A stretch of 64,000 bases of DNA from Eggerthella sp. YY7918 (GTDB lineage Bacteria > Actinomycetota > Coriobacteriia > Coriobacteriales > Eggerthellaceae). The position numbers and the translations under genes are program-made. How positions within the stretch are numbered: position 1 is the first letter of the stretch; each line of letters starts with the position of its first letter. The DNA is taken from contig NC_015738.1 of NCBI RefSeq assembly GCF_000270285.1, positions 248,001 through 312,000 of the forward strand. Direction: 5' to 3'. This document shows positions 52,925 through 62,072 of this stretch, piece after piece. The notes beneath the pieces were generated by a model. It saw only the letters and a list, made by a program, of their open reading frames with translations, searched no databases and was not told the DNA's origin.

Positions 52925-54586
52925 ATGACAAGTATGAACCGAAGGGACTTTCTCAAAGGCGCTGCGGTAACAGGAGGAGCTGCCGCCTTGATGGGGCTTG
53001 CAGGGTGTTCTCCGCAGGGGAGCAAAGCTTCGAAGGAGACATCCGATACGGCAACCGCATCGAACGCGCATCCTTGGGAAACCACCCCCGAGCCCATTGC
53101 CGATATAGCCGAAACGAAAGACTACGACATCGTCATTGTCGGGGCGGGCATCGCGGGGCTTTCGGCAGCCGAAGCGGCTGCACGCAGCGGCGCGAAAACC
53201 GTCGTGCTCGACCGCGCTGGCCAATGTAGCGGTCGAGGCCAGGATTTCGGCGGTATCGGTGCACGCGTACAGATCGAGAACGGGGTCAACGTTGATCCTG
53301 AAGAAGCAGCGCGTTTGCTGCATCAGTCATCCATGCAGATGGCGAACTACAACCTTATCTATACTTGGGCATCGCGCTCGGGAAAGGTGTTCGACCATAT
53401 TGAGGAAATCGCAAAAGACCAGGGCTATCAGATTATCCCCGCCGATGGATCGTCGGGTACTGCCAAGTTCGGCTGGAATGTGCTCGAAGAGCGCTTCCGC
53501 GTTCTGCAAACGGGTATGAACGTATTGACCGCAGAGGGCGAAAACCTGTATCCCACGCCCATGTGCACCATTCTTGAAACTGCGGCATCGAGTGCGGGCG
53601 CGGAATTCGTGTATAACACCCATGCTGAACAGCTTGTTGGCAATGCATCCGAAGGAATCACCGGGGTGATCGTGACCGCAGAAGACGGCAAACATGTGCA
53701 GTACAACGCAGCAAAGGGTGTTATTCTGGCAACAGGCGACATCGGGGGTAGCGAAGAGATGCTGAAGGCGTGGTGCCCGATTGCGCTTCGTGCCGATGCA
53801 AACGGCTATATGCCCGAGGGATGCAATACGGGCGACGGTCTGCTTATGGGCCTCTGGGCCGGGGCGGCGCTGTCGCGCTCGACACCGGCTCATATGGTTC
53901 ATCAATTCGCATTCGATAATTACGACTTTCCGCTCACTTCGTTTTACATGGCATGGCTGAACGTCGATAGACGTGGCATTCGCTACGGAGCTGATCTTCC
54001 CTTTGAGCCCTATCTCACCAATGCGCGTATGTGCACACCTGGAAACGTCGCTTGGAGCATTTTCGATTCCGATTACGATATCTACGTGAAGCGTCAGCAG
54101 CCTGATACATACGATAGTGTTCTGTCGTGGGCTCCAGAAGCAATAGAGGAATTCCAGGGCACTGAGTTTTTGTACAAGGCTGATACGATCGAGGAATTGG
54201 CGGGGCTTATCAGCGTTCCGGCCGATGCGTTGCAAAATACCATCGATCATTACAATGAGTTGTTCGAATCTGGCGAAGACCCTGATTTCGGTGTTCCGGC
54301 TCAGTTTCTCTCTCAGGTCAAAACACCGCCATTTTACGCAACGCCGAATTTGTGCAGTACGCTTGTTGTGCCATATGGCTTACATGTTAATGACGACTCG
54401 CAAGTTTGCACCGAGGAAGATGAGCCTATTGCGGGTCTGTTCGCTATCGGCAACGTGCAAGGGGACTTCTTCTCGTTCGAATACCCCGTGCACTGCCCGG
54501 GTGTAAGCCATGGTCGTTGCATTACTTTCGGCCAGTTGGTCGGTGAAGCTTTGGCTCATGACACGGTGATTACCCAGACCGTTTAA
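52925..54586 (+). CDS. Tat-exported FAD-dependent flavoprotein lipoprotein
   Basis: 553-residue FAD_binding_2 protein. Tat signal MNRRDFLKGAAVTGGAAAL, lipobox-like LAGC, short linker WETTPEPIADIAET, FAD fold DIVIVGAGIAGLSAAEAA. The segment GQCSGRGQDFGGIGARVQIE and C-terminal AIGNVQGDFFSFEYPVHCPG set it apart from the paralogues at 21663/24679; the fumarate-reductase Arg is not conserved. GGAGG precedes ATG 52925. It is convergent with a membrane-LuxR gene (54668) and separated from it by a terminator. Confidence 0.9.
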   Translation: MTSMNRRDFLKGAAVTGGAAALMGLAGCSPQGSKASKETSDTATASNAHPWETTPEPIADIAETKDYDIVIVGAGIAGLSAAEAAARSGAKTVVLDRAGQCSGRGQDFGGIGARVQIENGVNVDPEEAARLLHQSSMQMANYNLIYTWASRSGKVFDHIEEIAKDQGYQIIPADGSSGTAKFGWNVLEERFRVLQTGMNVLTAEGENLYPTPMCTILETAASSAGAEFVYNTHAEQLVGNASEGITGVIVTAEDGKHVQYNAAKGVILATGDIGGSEEMLKAWCPIALRADANGYMPEGCNTGDGLLMGLWAGAALSRSTPAHMVHQFAFDNYDFPLTSFYMAWLNVDRRGIRYGADLPFEPYLTNARMCTPGNVAWSIFDSDYDIYVKRQQPDTYDSVLSWAPEAIEEFQGTEFLYKADTIEELAGLISVPADALQNTIDHYNELFESGEDPDFGVPAQFLSQVKTPPFYATPNLCSTLVVPYGLHVNDDSQVCTEEDEPIAGLFAIGNVQGDFFSFEYPVHCPGVSHGRCITFGQLVGEALAHDTVITQTV

Positions 54587-54609
54587 GAAACATAACGAAA
54601 AACTGCTTC

Positions 54610-54647
54610 GAAAAGTGCTCTGCATTCCAAGTTGCAGAGCGCTTTTC
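54610..54647. terminator. bidirectional terminator between flavoprotein and LuxR genes
   Basis: GAAAAGTGCTCTGCA/TGCAGAGCGCTTTTC, 15-bp stem (one G-T pair), 8-nt loop. Confidence 0.8.
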
Positions 54648-54667
54648 AATACGGGCAGTCCACGTGC

Positions 54668-56149
54668 TTATTCTGCGTATTCGGACTGTCCCAGTTCTTC
54701 GATTTTAGTCAGGTATTCTTGCCGGGTTGCCACTTCCATCTTGCGGTAGATATGGCGAATGTGCGTCCATGCCGTGCTCTCGCTGATGACGAGTTCCTGT
54801 TGGATGAACTTAGCACTTCGACCATTCGACAGAAGGGCGGCCACTTCCGTTTCGCGCTCGGTAAGGTTGTACGAAAGGCGAAGCTGCCGCTTAAGGTCTT
54901 CCTGTTTGGCAGCATTGTCAAGCAGGTGAGTTTTTGAAGGCATGGCGTCGGACCCATTTTGCTGTTTCAGCTCCCCGGCTTGGTCGGTAAAGATGCTCCT
55001 GACAACGTCAGCGGGGAAAAACCAGATGATGGCTGCAACCATGGCCACGATCGAGAGCGCGCCAAGTAGGAAGGCGGCTTGCGAGAGATCGACGATCTCA
55101 AGTAATGTTCCTGCTACGATGGAGCCGAAAAATTGACCGCCAATGGTGAATACAAAGGTGTAGGCGACAAATCGGAGAGGTGGCTGCTTCGAGTATTTTG
55201 CCGCATCTACACTCGCAATCCAAAGCACATACTCAAACAAGTCGTACCCAATACTGGAGACGGCATACGCCTGTCCAATGCTTTCTTGTCCGCGCATCAT
55301 GAGCAGAAGGAATCCAAGGATCATAATCGTGACGATTATCTTCCAAGACACGCTGTAGCCGGATTCCTTTCGATTCAACAAGATAAAGGCGAGTAGCGAA
55401 ACGGTTATGAGAGAGAGTAGAACATCCCCTCCTAAGGGAAACGAGAACGAACCGGTCAGGCTGAGTGTCTTCATGATGCCGAAACCTATGGAGACAGAGG
55501 CTATGCCGATGATGAACGTCGATTTTATACGCACCGACTTTCTCGGCAGACGCGACATCTCTCGTCCAAATGTCGGCACGAAACGCTCGGATTGCTGCAG
55601 CAGCCAAGCGCTTGCAAGGGGCAGAAGCGAAGCCGCGAGGAGGACCGACGGCGATAGCGGCAATGCCGCCGGTACAAGAGATGCAAGCGCCGTCAAGGCT
55701 GCAACGCACAGCATGATGATTTTGATGGCGCGCAAGGGGATGTCGATGAAAAATGACCCCCATTTCATCATAAGTACGCCGAATCCCATACCGGCGAGCG
55801 CGGCTCCGATCCAGAAAAAGCTCGCGAGGCTCGGCGCGAGCAAGGCGAGGTAGTGGAGAGCGATGCCAAAGGCGTATACAAATGCGCTCAGCACCAAAAG
55901 CCACGTCGTGCCTTTAATGTCGGCGACGCGGCTGAAAAGCAGGCATCCAACCGCGACGGTGCCGAATAGAAGAAACCATGGATAGGCGGCATTTGTGAAG
56001 AAGAACGAGGCGATGTCCGCACGAGTAGAATTGAGAATGAAAAGCTCGGGAAGCCAAAGAAAGGTTGCTCCGACAATAGGAATCGCATATTTTAAGGCAG
56101 TTGAGGAACACTCTGGCCTGTTTACTGTAGTGTTGCTCGTTGACTCCAA
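54668..56149 (-). CDS. LuxR-family regulator with polytopic membrane N-terminus
   Basis: 493 residues: about twelve helices and a C-terminal LuxR HTH near 428-487 (LTERETEVAALLSNGRSAKFI...STAWTHIRHIYRKM). The promoter side faces the MATE exporter gene (56375), while the 3' end meets the flavoprotein gene at 52925. It could control either; by analogy with the other pairs the flavoprotein is preferred. Confidence 0.87.
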   Translation of the reverse strand: MESTSNTTVNRPECSSTALKYAIPIVGATFLWLPELFILNSTRADIASFFFTNAAYPWFLLFGTVAVGCLLFSRVADIKGTTWLLVLSAFVYAFGIALHYLALLAPSLASFFWIGAALAGMGFGVLMMKWGSFFIDIPLRAIKIIMLCVAALTALASLVPAALPLSPSVLLAASLLPLASAWLLQQSERFVPTFGREMSRLPRKSVRIKSTFIIGIASVSIGFGIMKTLSLTGSFSFPLGGDVLLSLITVSLLAFILLNRKESGYSVSWKIIVTIMILGFLLLMMRGQESIGQAYAVSSIGYDLFEYVLWIASVDAAKYSKQPPLRFVAYTFVFTIGGQFFGSIVAGTLLEIVDLSQAAFLLGALSIVAMVAAIIWFFPADVVRSIFTDQAGELKQQNGSDAMPSKTHLLDNAAKQEDLKRQLRLSYNLTERETEVAALLSNGRSAKFIQQELVISESTAWTHIRHIYRKMEVATRQEYLTKIEELGQSEYAE

Positions 56150-56374
56150 AAGGTGCTCCTGAAGTATTTGTAGAGCGCGCCGTTACCGCTATTCACAATA
56201 GCACAAACGAGGGTTTGATAGTCTTGCCCCATCCGAGTCTTCTTATGAGAAAGCAATCATCGGTTTTACCGTATTCCTCTTATGAGTGTATTAAGACCAT
56301 GTTCGGTTGACTGAAACTCTGCGTTACAATATATCGTTCCTTTTAAATCGAATGTGAAAGGCAGCAGCGAACGT

Positions 56375-57919
56375 ATGGCATCAGAGGCAACGAATTCTTC
56401 TTCCAACACCACTTCAGAAAATACCACCCTTGCCGACAGAGAGGCGGACCGCCCCGGCGCTCCCGCGGTCGGCGGCCCCGGCGCAGGAAAGCCTGGTCGT
56501 CAGGATAAAGTTACGCGCATGGGCACGGCGTCCATTCCGCGGCTTATCGTGGAGTTTGCCGTTCCGTCCATCTTGGGCATGCTGGTCAACGGTGCATACA
56601 ACGTCATCGACTCCATCTTCTTGGGTCAGGCCATGGGTGAAATTGGCCTGGCGACCGCGACGGTGGCCATGCCCATCATGACCGTGTTTATGGCCATCTC
56701 TATGCTTGTGGGCAACGGCGGCAACGCACTTGCCGCACTGCGCATGGGCGAAGGCAATCGCGACGAGGCGGATCGCAGCCTCGGCAACACCGTCACGCTT
56801 TCCATCATTTTGGCGGTCATCGTCGCAGTGGTCGCCCATATTCCCGCCTGCATCGATGGGCTTTTGGGCGTATCGGGAGCCACGCCGGAAGATTGGGATT
56901 ACGCGCGTTCGTTCATTCAGATCATTTCGCTCGGCTTCATCTTCCAGTGCATCGGCATGGGCGTGAACAACTTCATCCGTACCGCCGGCGCTCCCAACCG
57001 CGCGCTCGGCACGATGATCGTGGGCGCGGTGGCCTGCACCATCTTCAACTTCCTGTTCGTTATGGTGCTTGGTTGGGGCGTGCAGGGCAGCGCACTGGCG
57101 ACCGTGTTCGGTCAGGCTATCTCGTGCGGCTGCGTACTGTGGTACTTCATCGTCACGAAGAACGTCCCTCTGAAATTGCACTGGCATTCGATGCCGCTGC
57201 ATGCGCGCACGGTGGGCCTTATCCTGTCGCTTGGTCTGGCAAGTTTTGCGGTTCAAGCCGGTATGGCCGTGGTCAACTTCGTGCTGAACAACTTGCTCAA
57301 TATGTATGGCACGGCCAGCCCGATCGGGGCCGAGGGTGCGCTTGCGTCCATCGGTGTCGTGCAGCGCGTCGCCATGTTTTCGGTGCTGCCGCTTATCGGC
57401 GTGTCCATTGCCATCCAGCCCTTGCTCGGGTTTAACTACGGGGCGCACCTGTTCATGCGTGTGAAGAAGACGCTGCTGTATGGCATTGTGGGGGCGACGG
57501 GCATCGCGGTGCTCTTGTGGGGGCTCGTGCATCTGTTCCCCACGCAAATCGTGGGCTTCTTCGGTATCGTCGATGACGAGCTGCGCGACTTCACCGTATT
57601 CGCCTTGAAGGTGCAGCTGTTCATGCTGCCGTTCGTGGGATTCCAAATTGTGGGATCGAACTACTTCCAGGCTACAGGACAGCCGGCGAAGTCCATTTTC
57701 CTGTCGCTCACACGGCAGATACTGTTCCTCATTCCGCTCTACATCGGCCTGCCGATGGTGCTGCCCGGCTGGTTCCCCGGCTATACCGGCCTTGACGCGC
57801 TGTACTTCGCTGTGCCGGTTGCTGACTTCTTGGCGATATTCACCACGGTAGTGTTTATTCTGATAGAGTTGCGCCGTTTGAAAAAGCTCGAACGCGGCGA
57901 AATCGTCGCCAAGTTCTAA
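56375..57919 (+). CDS. MATE-family efflux transporter
   Basis: 514-residue exporter with about twelve helices; PRLIVEFAVPSILGMLVNGAYNV is the family start and FNYGAHLFMRVKK the repeat-2 motif. The first ~45 residues are a hydrophilic Ser/Pro/Gly-rich tail. ATG 56375 is chosen; GTG 56354 is an alternative. A TACAAT -10 lies near 56328. Substrate (drug or metabolite) unknown. Confidence 0.92.
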   Translation: MASEATNSSSNTTSENTTLADREADRPGAPAVGGPGAGKPGRQDKVTRMGTASIPRLIVEFAVPSILGMLVNGAYNVIDSIFLGQAMGEIGLATATVAMPIMTVFMAISMLVGNGGNALAALRMGEGNRDEADRSLGNTVTLSIILAVIVAVVAHIPACIDGLLGVSGATPEDWDYARSFIQIISLGFIFQCIGMGVNNFIRTAGAPNRALGTMIVGAVACTIFNFLFVMVLGWGVQGSALATVFGQAISCGCVLWYFIVTKNVPLKLHWHSMPLHARTVGLILSLGLASFAVQAGMAVVNFVLNNLLNMYGTASPIGAEGALASIGVVQRVAMFSVLPLIGVSIAIQPLLGFNYGAHLFMRVKKTLLYGIVGATGIAVLLWGLVHLFPTQIVGFFGIVDDELRDFTVFALKVQLFMLPFVGFQIVGSNYFQATGQPAKSIFLSLTRQILFLIPLYIGLPMVLPGWFPGYTGLDALYFAVPVADFLAIFTTVVFILIELRRLKKLERGEIVAKF

Positions 57920-57957
57920 GTCGATTATGAAGATACGAGGACAAGAGAGGGTATCAG

Positions 57958-58572
57958 ATGGAGAAAGCTAAGACGGTTAAGACCGCTGGAATATCGCGCA
58001 CGCGTTCAATCGCGTTCGTAGGACTGACGATAGCGCTTATGGCGGTATCGGCCTGGGTTTCTATACCGCTCGGCCCGGTGCCGTTTACGCTGCAGACCTT
58101 TGTTGTGGTGTTTGCGTTTCTTGTGCTGACACCGCGCGAATGTGTGGCGGCTTTGGCGGGGTATTTGGCGTTGGGTGCAATCGGCGTACCGGTATTTTCG
58201 TCGATGCGCGGAGGTATCGGTGTTCTTGCCGGGCCGACCGGTGGCTTCTTGTGGGGCTTTTTGCTGGGTGCCGCTGCCGCCATCGTGCTGCGTTTTGCGT
58301 TTGCGAAACTGGCAGATCGGGGAACCGCTCACACGGCGAACGCCGCCCGCGCTGTCCGCGTGCGCCACATGGCGATTGATCTCGCTGCAGGCTTTCTCTT
58401 CCTAGCCGTTTCCTATATATGCGGGTGGGCCCAGCTCATGGCCGTTGCGGCGATGAGCCCCCTTGCGGCTTTCGCGACGGGCATTGCGCCCTTCATCCTC
58501 ATCGATGCCGCGAAACTGGTCGCCGCCGTCATCTGCGCCCAAGCCGTAAACCGCGCCCTTCCCAAGCGCTAA
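57958..58572 (+). CDS. bioY: biotin transporter S component BioY
   Basis: 204-residue ECF substrate-binding membrane protein for biotin. VPFTLQTFVVVFAFLVLTPR, AGPTGGFLWGFLLGA and six helices match BioY. GAGAGGG precedes ATG 57958. No EcfA/EcfT genes adjoin it, so it would use shared ECF components or work alone. It serves the biotin enzymes encoded at 7.6-9.4 kb. Confidence 0.93.
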   Translation: MEKAKTVKTAGISRTRSIAFVGLTIALMAVSAWVSIPLGPVPFTLQTFVVVFAFLVLTPRECVAALAGYLALGAIGVPVFSSMRGGIGVLAGPTGGFLWGFLLGAAAAIVLRFAFAKLADRGTAHTANAARAVRVRHMAIDLAAGFLFLAVSYICGWAQLMAVAAMSPLAAFATGIAPFILIDAAKLVAAVICAQAVNRALPKR

Positions 58573-58578
58573 CGCCCG

Positions 58579-58609
58579 AAAGGCAGTCGCGGAGGGGGCG
58601 ACTGCCTTT
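58579..58609 (+). terminator. terminator after bioY
   Basis: AAAGGCAGTCGC/GCGACTGCCTTT stem. T-run short (TTT). Confidence 0.65.
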
Positions 58610-58649
58610 GGACAAAGAACACGGCGCCTTTAACGAAGTGCGGAAACTC

Positions 58650-60344
58650 CTATTCCGGCCCTTTTGCCAAACGCTCTCCGGTCAAATACCCAAACGTCAG
58701 ACACGTGCAGCCAAGGTTGTGCCCGGGGAAGTGGGTCGAGTAGCAGTTGGTGTACATATCCCCGACCATGATGCCGGTGCAGTACAGTCCCGGAATCACT
58801 TCGTCCTGTTCGTTGAGCACTTGCATATCGACATTGCAGCGGATGCCGCCGGTCATCGTCAGCTGCCAAGGCGTGCACATCGCACCATAGAAGGGCCCCT
58901 GCTTGATGGGGAACAAAAGGTTTGAACGCTTGTGCCAGTCTTCGTCGACACCGGTTTCGCAGAAACTGTTGTAGCGTTCGATCTCTTGCAGCGTTTCTTC
59001 TTTCGGCAGTCCCAGCGAGTCGATAAGCTCTTCGAGCGTGTCGCACTTGAACATGTTCAAACTCATGGAGCCCGAGCCGTTTTGGTCGATGGTGCCCGAA
59101 GTCACGAGCGAATCCCAATGGGCAAGGCAGTCCTCCGGCGTGGCAAATACGGGAGGTCCGTCCACATATTGCACGCCCCAGTCTGCATCGGTTGCGTAAG
59201 CGGTATCCCATATGGCAAAGCTGCGGTGGTTGGGCTGCTGCATCATAGCCAACGAGCCGTGGGACAGCACGTTGTCCTCGTTGGTGTAGCGTTTGCCCAG
59301 CTCATTAACGAGCAAGCCCTGGAAAGCACGCACTTGATTGGTGATGTTGATCCACTGGAAGCAGAAGATCATAGGGGCGGAGGATCCGTTCTTTTGCCAG
59401 GCGGCTCCAGCCCACATGGCCATTTGATGGCCGTACCCGTCAAACACTCCTCCGGGACCCGCGTCGGCAGCCCACGGACAATAGCAGGAAATCATTTCCT
59501 CGTTTGTCCCGAAATCACCTGTGGACAGCACAACACCGTTTTTGCCAATGAACTTCGTGTAGTCTTTGCCGGTTTTAGCCACAACGCCCACAACGCGACC
59601 GGAATCGTCTTTGACCAGATAGATCGCCTCGGTCTCATACCGAATATCAACGCCGGCATCGGCGCAGTAGGCGGCAAGGTTGTCGACGACATCCTGCTGA
59701 GGATTGTCGCGCGGACTCTTGCCGTTGGGGCCACCCAAAAACTCATGCGTTCCCGGATATTCGCCGTTAACGTTTTCGGGATCGATGTACCATTGCTCCA
59801 TGATGGGGAACAGATCATTTCCGCCGACGCTGCTCGCATGGATCATCTTGTCCTCAAGCCAGTCCATGGCTTCGCCGCTCTTGTTGGCGTGCAGCATCCA
59901 TTTGGCTTCATCGATGCGATAGGAGTGATAGCCCATCATCTTCTTATACGTTTGGCCGATGTCGATGCTGTAACCCTTTTCTTTAAGGAAACGGCTGTTC
60001 ATGGCAAAGATAGAGCCGCCACGGCCAAGCACCTTTTCCATCTTCTCAAGAATGATGACATCCGCGCCGCACTCGCGTGCACGAAGGCCCGTGCACAGGC
60101 CGCTCATTCCGGCGCCGACAATAAGCACCTCGGTTTCCACGGTTTCTGCAATCTCACTCTCGGGAATCTCTTCAGGCGGCGTTTGCCAAGACCACGTTTT
60201 CCCGCTTTCTTCTGCGGGTGCGTTTCCCTTGGAGGTGCTGTCTGTCGAACTGCTGGGCGAACATCCGGCTATTCCCATGCCCGCGATACCCAGCCCGGCG
60301 ATACCTGCCGTTGTCAAAAAAGTCCTTCTCGATACGTTTCCCAT
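58650..60344 (-). CDS. Tat-exported FAD-dependent flavoprotein lipoprotein
   Basis: 564-residue FAD_binding_2 protein. Tat signal VSRRTFLTTAGIAGLGIAG, lipobox-like IAGC, linker WSWQTPPEEIPESEIAET, FAD fold VLIVGAGMSGLCTGLRA and C-terminal CTGIMVGDMYTNCYSTHFPG followed by GCTCLTFGYLTGERLA. It is closest by eye to the 24679 protein. The fumarate-reductase Arg is again absent (THFPGHN). Divergent from the LuxR gene at 60541 with a 196-bp shared promoter region. Confidence 0.9.
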   Translation of the reverse strand: MGNVSRRTFLTTAGIAGLGIAGMGIAGCSPSSSTDSTSKGNAPAEESGKTWSWQTPPEEIPESEIAETVETEVLIVGAGMSGLCTGLRARECGADVIILEKMEKVLGRGGSIFAMNSRFLKEKGYSIDIGQTYKKMMGYHSYRIDEAKWMLHANKSGEAMDWLEDKMIHASSVGGNDLFPIMEQWYIDPENVNGEYPGTHEFLGGPNGKSPRDNPQQDVVDNLAAYCADAGVDIRYETEAIYLVKDDSGRVVGVVAKTGKDYTKFIGKNGVVLSTGDFGTNEEMISCYCPWAADAGPGGVFDGYGHQMAMWAGAAWQKNGSSAPMIFCFQWINITNQVRAFQGLLVNELGKRYTNEDNVLSHGSLAMMQQPNHRSFAIWDTAYATDADWGVQYVDGPPVFATPEDCLAHWDSLVTSGTIDQNGSGSMSLNMFKCDTLEELIDSLGLPKEETLQEIERYNSFCETGVDEDWHKRSNLLFPIKQGPFYGAMCTPWQLTMTGGIRCNVDMQVLNEQDEVIPGLYCTGIMVGDMYTNCYSTHFPGHNLGCTCLTFGYLTGERLAKGPE

Positions 60345-60540
60345 AATCCCTTCCTCTCCTCGATTGAGGTCGGCGCGAAGAACGTCGACTCGGCTGCATC
60401 GTATGAAAAAACAGACCGACTGCCATCGCCGAAAAGGGGATAGAAAACGCTTTTTATCGATTTAGCCCAAAAAGGGATAGGATAAATTTTAATGTAGGGC
60501 GTAGGGTACAAGCTGCATCCAGGGGAGGGGATGGTGTGCG

Positions 60541-62055
60541 ATGCCAATGATGCGAGCGGAGCTGACAAATCGTCCCTTTTTGTCAGTTTTGAAAGACGTA
60601 GCAAAAATTCTCCGAGACGACCCGCTTCTTTTCCTTGGCTTTGGCATGTTCTGGATATGGGTCTGGTACGTATTCCAAAGCCCCGCGATTGGTGCCCTTA
60701 ACGAGGACTCGTTTCCGTTCGGCATTTTACCGTGGGTATTGCCGCTTTCGTCCTACGCCGCGGGCTTTTTCGTACTGGGAGCAATCTTCTATTTCAAACG
60801 CATCATTCCGAAAAGCCGCGTGTATAAAACAAGCATACCGTGCCTGATGACCGTAGGTCTGGTGTTGTGCTCCCTCTTTCCGGGACTGTCCCTTGCCGCC
60901 TTCTCGCTCGAATCGGTGATGTATGCGTGCGGGTCCATCATGATGGGGCTGTCCAGCGCTTTTCTTCATGTGGAATGGGGGCGCCTGTCCGGCACGCTCG
61001 GCCCGCGTCGAACAATCGTCCACGGAGCATGCGGGACCGTGTTTGCCAGCATGGTGATCGTCGTTATTGCGAATTTGCCCCTGCTGGTCTGCGCCGCTAT
61101 TCTCATTGCCTTTTCTTGGATAGGCTCGATGGTCGTATTCGGCGCAACCGAGAAGCGCAAGGGAATATACACCCAAGGGTCCCACGCTGAACTGCGCATT
61201 TCGGCGAAGTTTATCATGACGGCGTTTACGCAGGGATGCTCCCTTGGTGTGCTGCAAATCATCATGTTCAAAAGCCACACCCAGGTTGATAGCATCATGA
61301 TATCGGCCGTGGGGTTCTCGCTCGGTGCCATTCTCATAGCGGCAACGGCCTTGGTGTACAAAATGGACTTCAATCGATTGCTGTATCACGTCGGCTTTCC
61401 GCTTATGGCGCTGGGATGTTTGCTTGTGGCGCTGCTTGCACCGTATGTTGTGGCGGGTGGATTTGTCCATGCGGTCGGATATCGTTTTGTCGACATCCTT
61501 ATCTGGGCGCTTATGGCCTACGTCATGAAATATAAAGACATGCCTGCCAACTGGGTTTCTTCGATCACCACCTCGTGGCTTATTTTGGGTCAGTTTGTAG
61601 GAACGTTTGGCGGTTGGATGGCAGTCACGCTTTTTGGGCTGCCTCAAGGCATGGTCGTGCCCAGCATGGTAATCGTGTTCGTCCTTATGTTGTGCGCGCT
61701 TATTGCAACAAGTACGCACAATCTCAGGACGGGGTGGGGAATGATATCTCCGGGAGAGAACGAAACGGAACTCAGCCGCTTTGATAAGCACTGTCTGATG
61801 ATTGCCAAAGAGTATCTGCTAACAACGCGTGAAGCCGAAGTGTTTTCGTATATTGCGCAGGGATTTCCCCGCAAGTACATTTGCGAAAAGCTTGTTGTAG
61901 CCGACGGAACCGTGAAGGCGCACACGCGAAGTGTCTATCAAAAGCTCGGCATCCATTCGCGCCAAGATGCCATGAAACTGGTAGAGGCTCACATGGCCGA
62001 CTTCGCGTTAGAGGAAGACGAAGAACAGCCCGACAAGCCCCTACCTGTTATTTGA
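60541..62055 (+). CDS. LuxR-family regulator with polytopic membrane N-terminus
   Basis: 504 residues: about twelve helices, then a LuxR HTH near 426-478 (LTTREAEVFSYIAQGFPRKYI...GTVKAHTRSVYQKL) and an acidic tail. GGGGAGGGG lies about ten bases upstream of ATG 60541; ATG 60547/60550 are alternatives. Likely controls the divergent flavoprotein at 58650-60344. Confidence 0.88.
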   Translation: MPMMRAELTNRPFLSVLKDVAKILRDDPLLFLGFGMFWIWVWYVFQSPAIGALNEDSFPFGILPWVLPLSSYAAGFFVLGAIFYFKRIIPKSRVYKTSIPCLMTVGLVLCSLFPGLSLAAFSLESVMYACGSIMMGLSSAFLHVEWGRLSGTLGPRRTIVHGACGTVFASMVIVVIANLPLLVCAAILIAFSWIGSMVVFGATEKRKGIYTQGSHAELRISAKFIMTAFTQGCSLGVLQIIMFKSHTQVDSIMISAVGFSLGAILIAATALVYKMDFNRLLYHVGFPLMALGCLLVALLAPYVVAGGFVHAVGYRFVDILIWALMAYVMKYKDMPANWVSSITTSWLILGQFVGTFGGWMAVTLFGLPQGMVVPSMVIVFVLMLCALIATSTHNLRTGWGMISPGENETELSRFDKHCLMIAKEYLLTTREAEVFSYIAQGFPRKYICEKLVVADGTVKAHTRSVYQKLGIHSRQDAMKLVEAHMADFALEEDEEQPDKPLPVI

Positions 62056-62072
62056 ACCTTCGTTGCGCTAAC

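Noticed and set aside
56414-57646. 410-codon minus-strand open frame
   Set aside because: Antisense shadow of the MATE gene; His/Arg/Asp-rich composition and no start signal.
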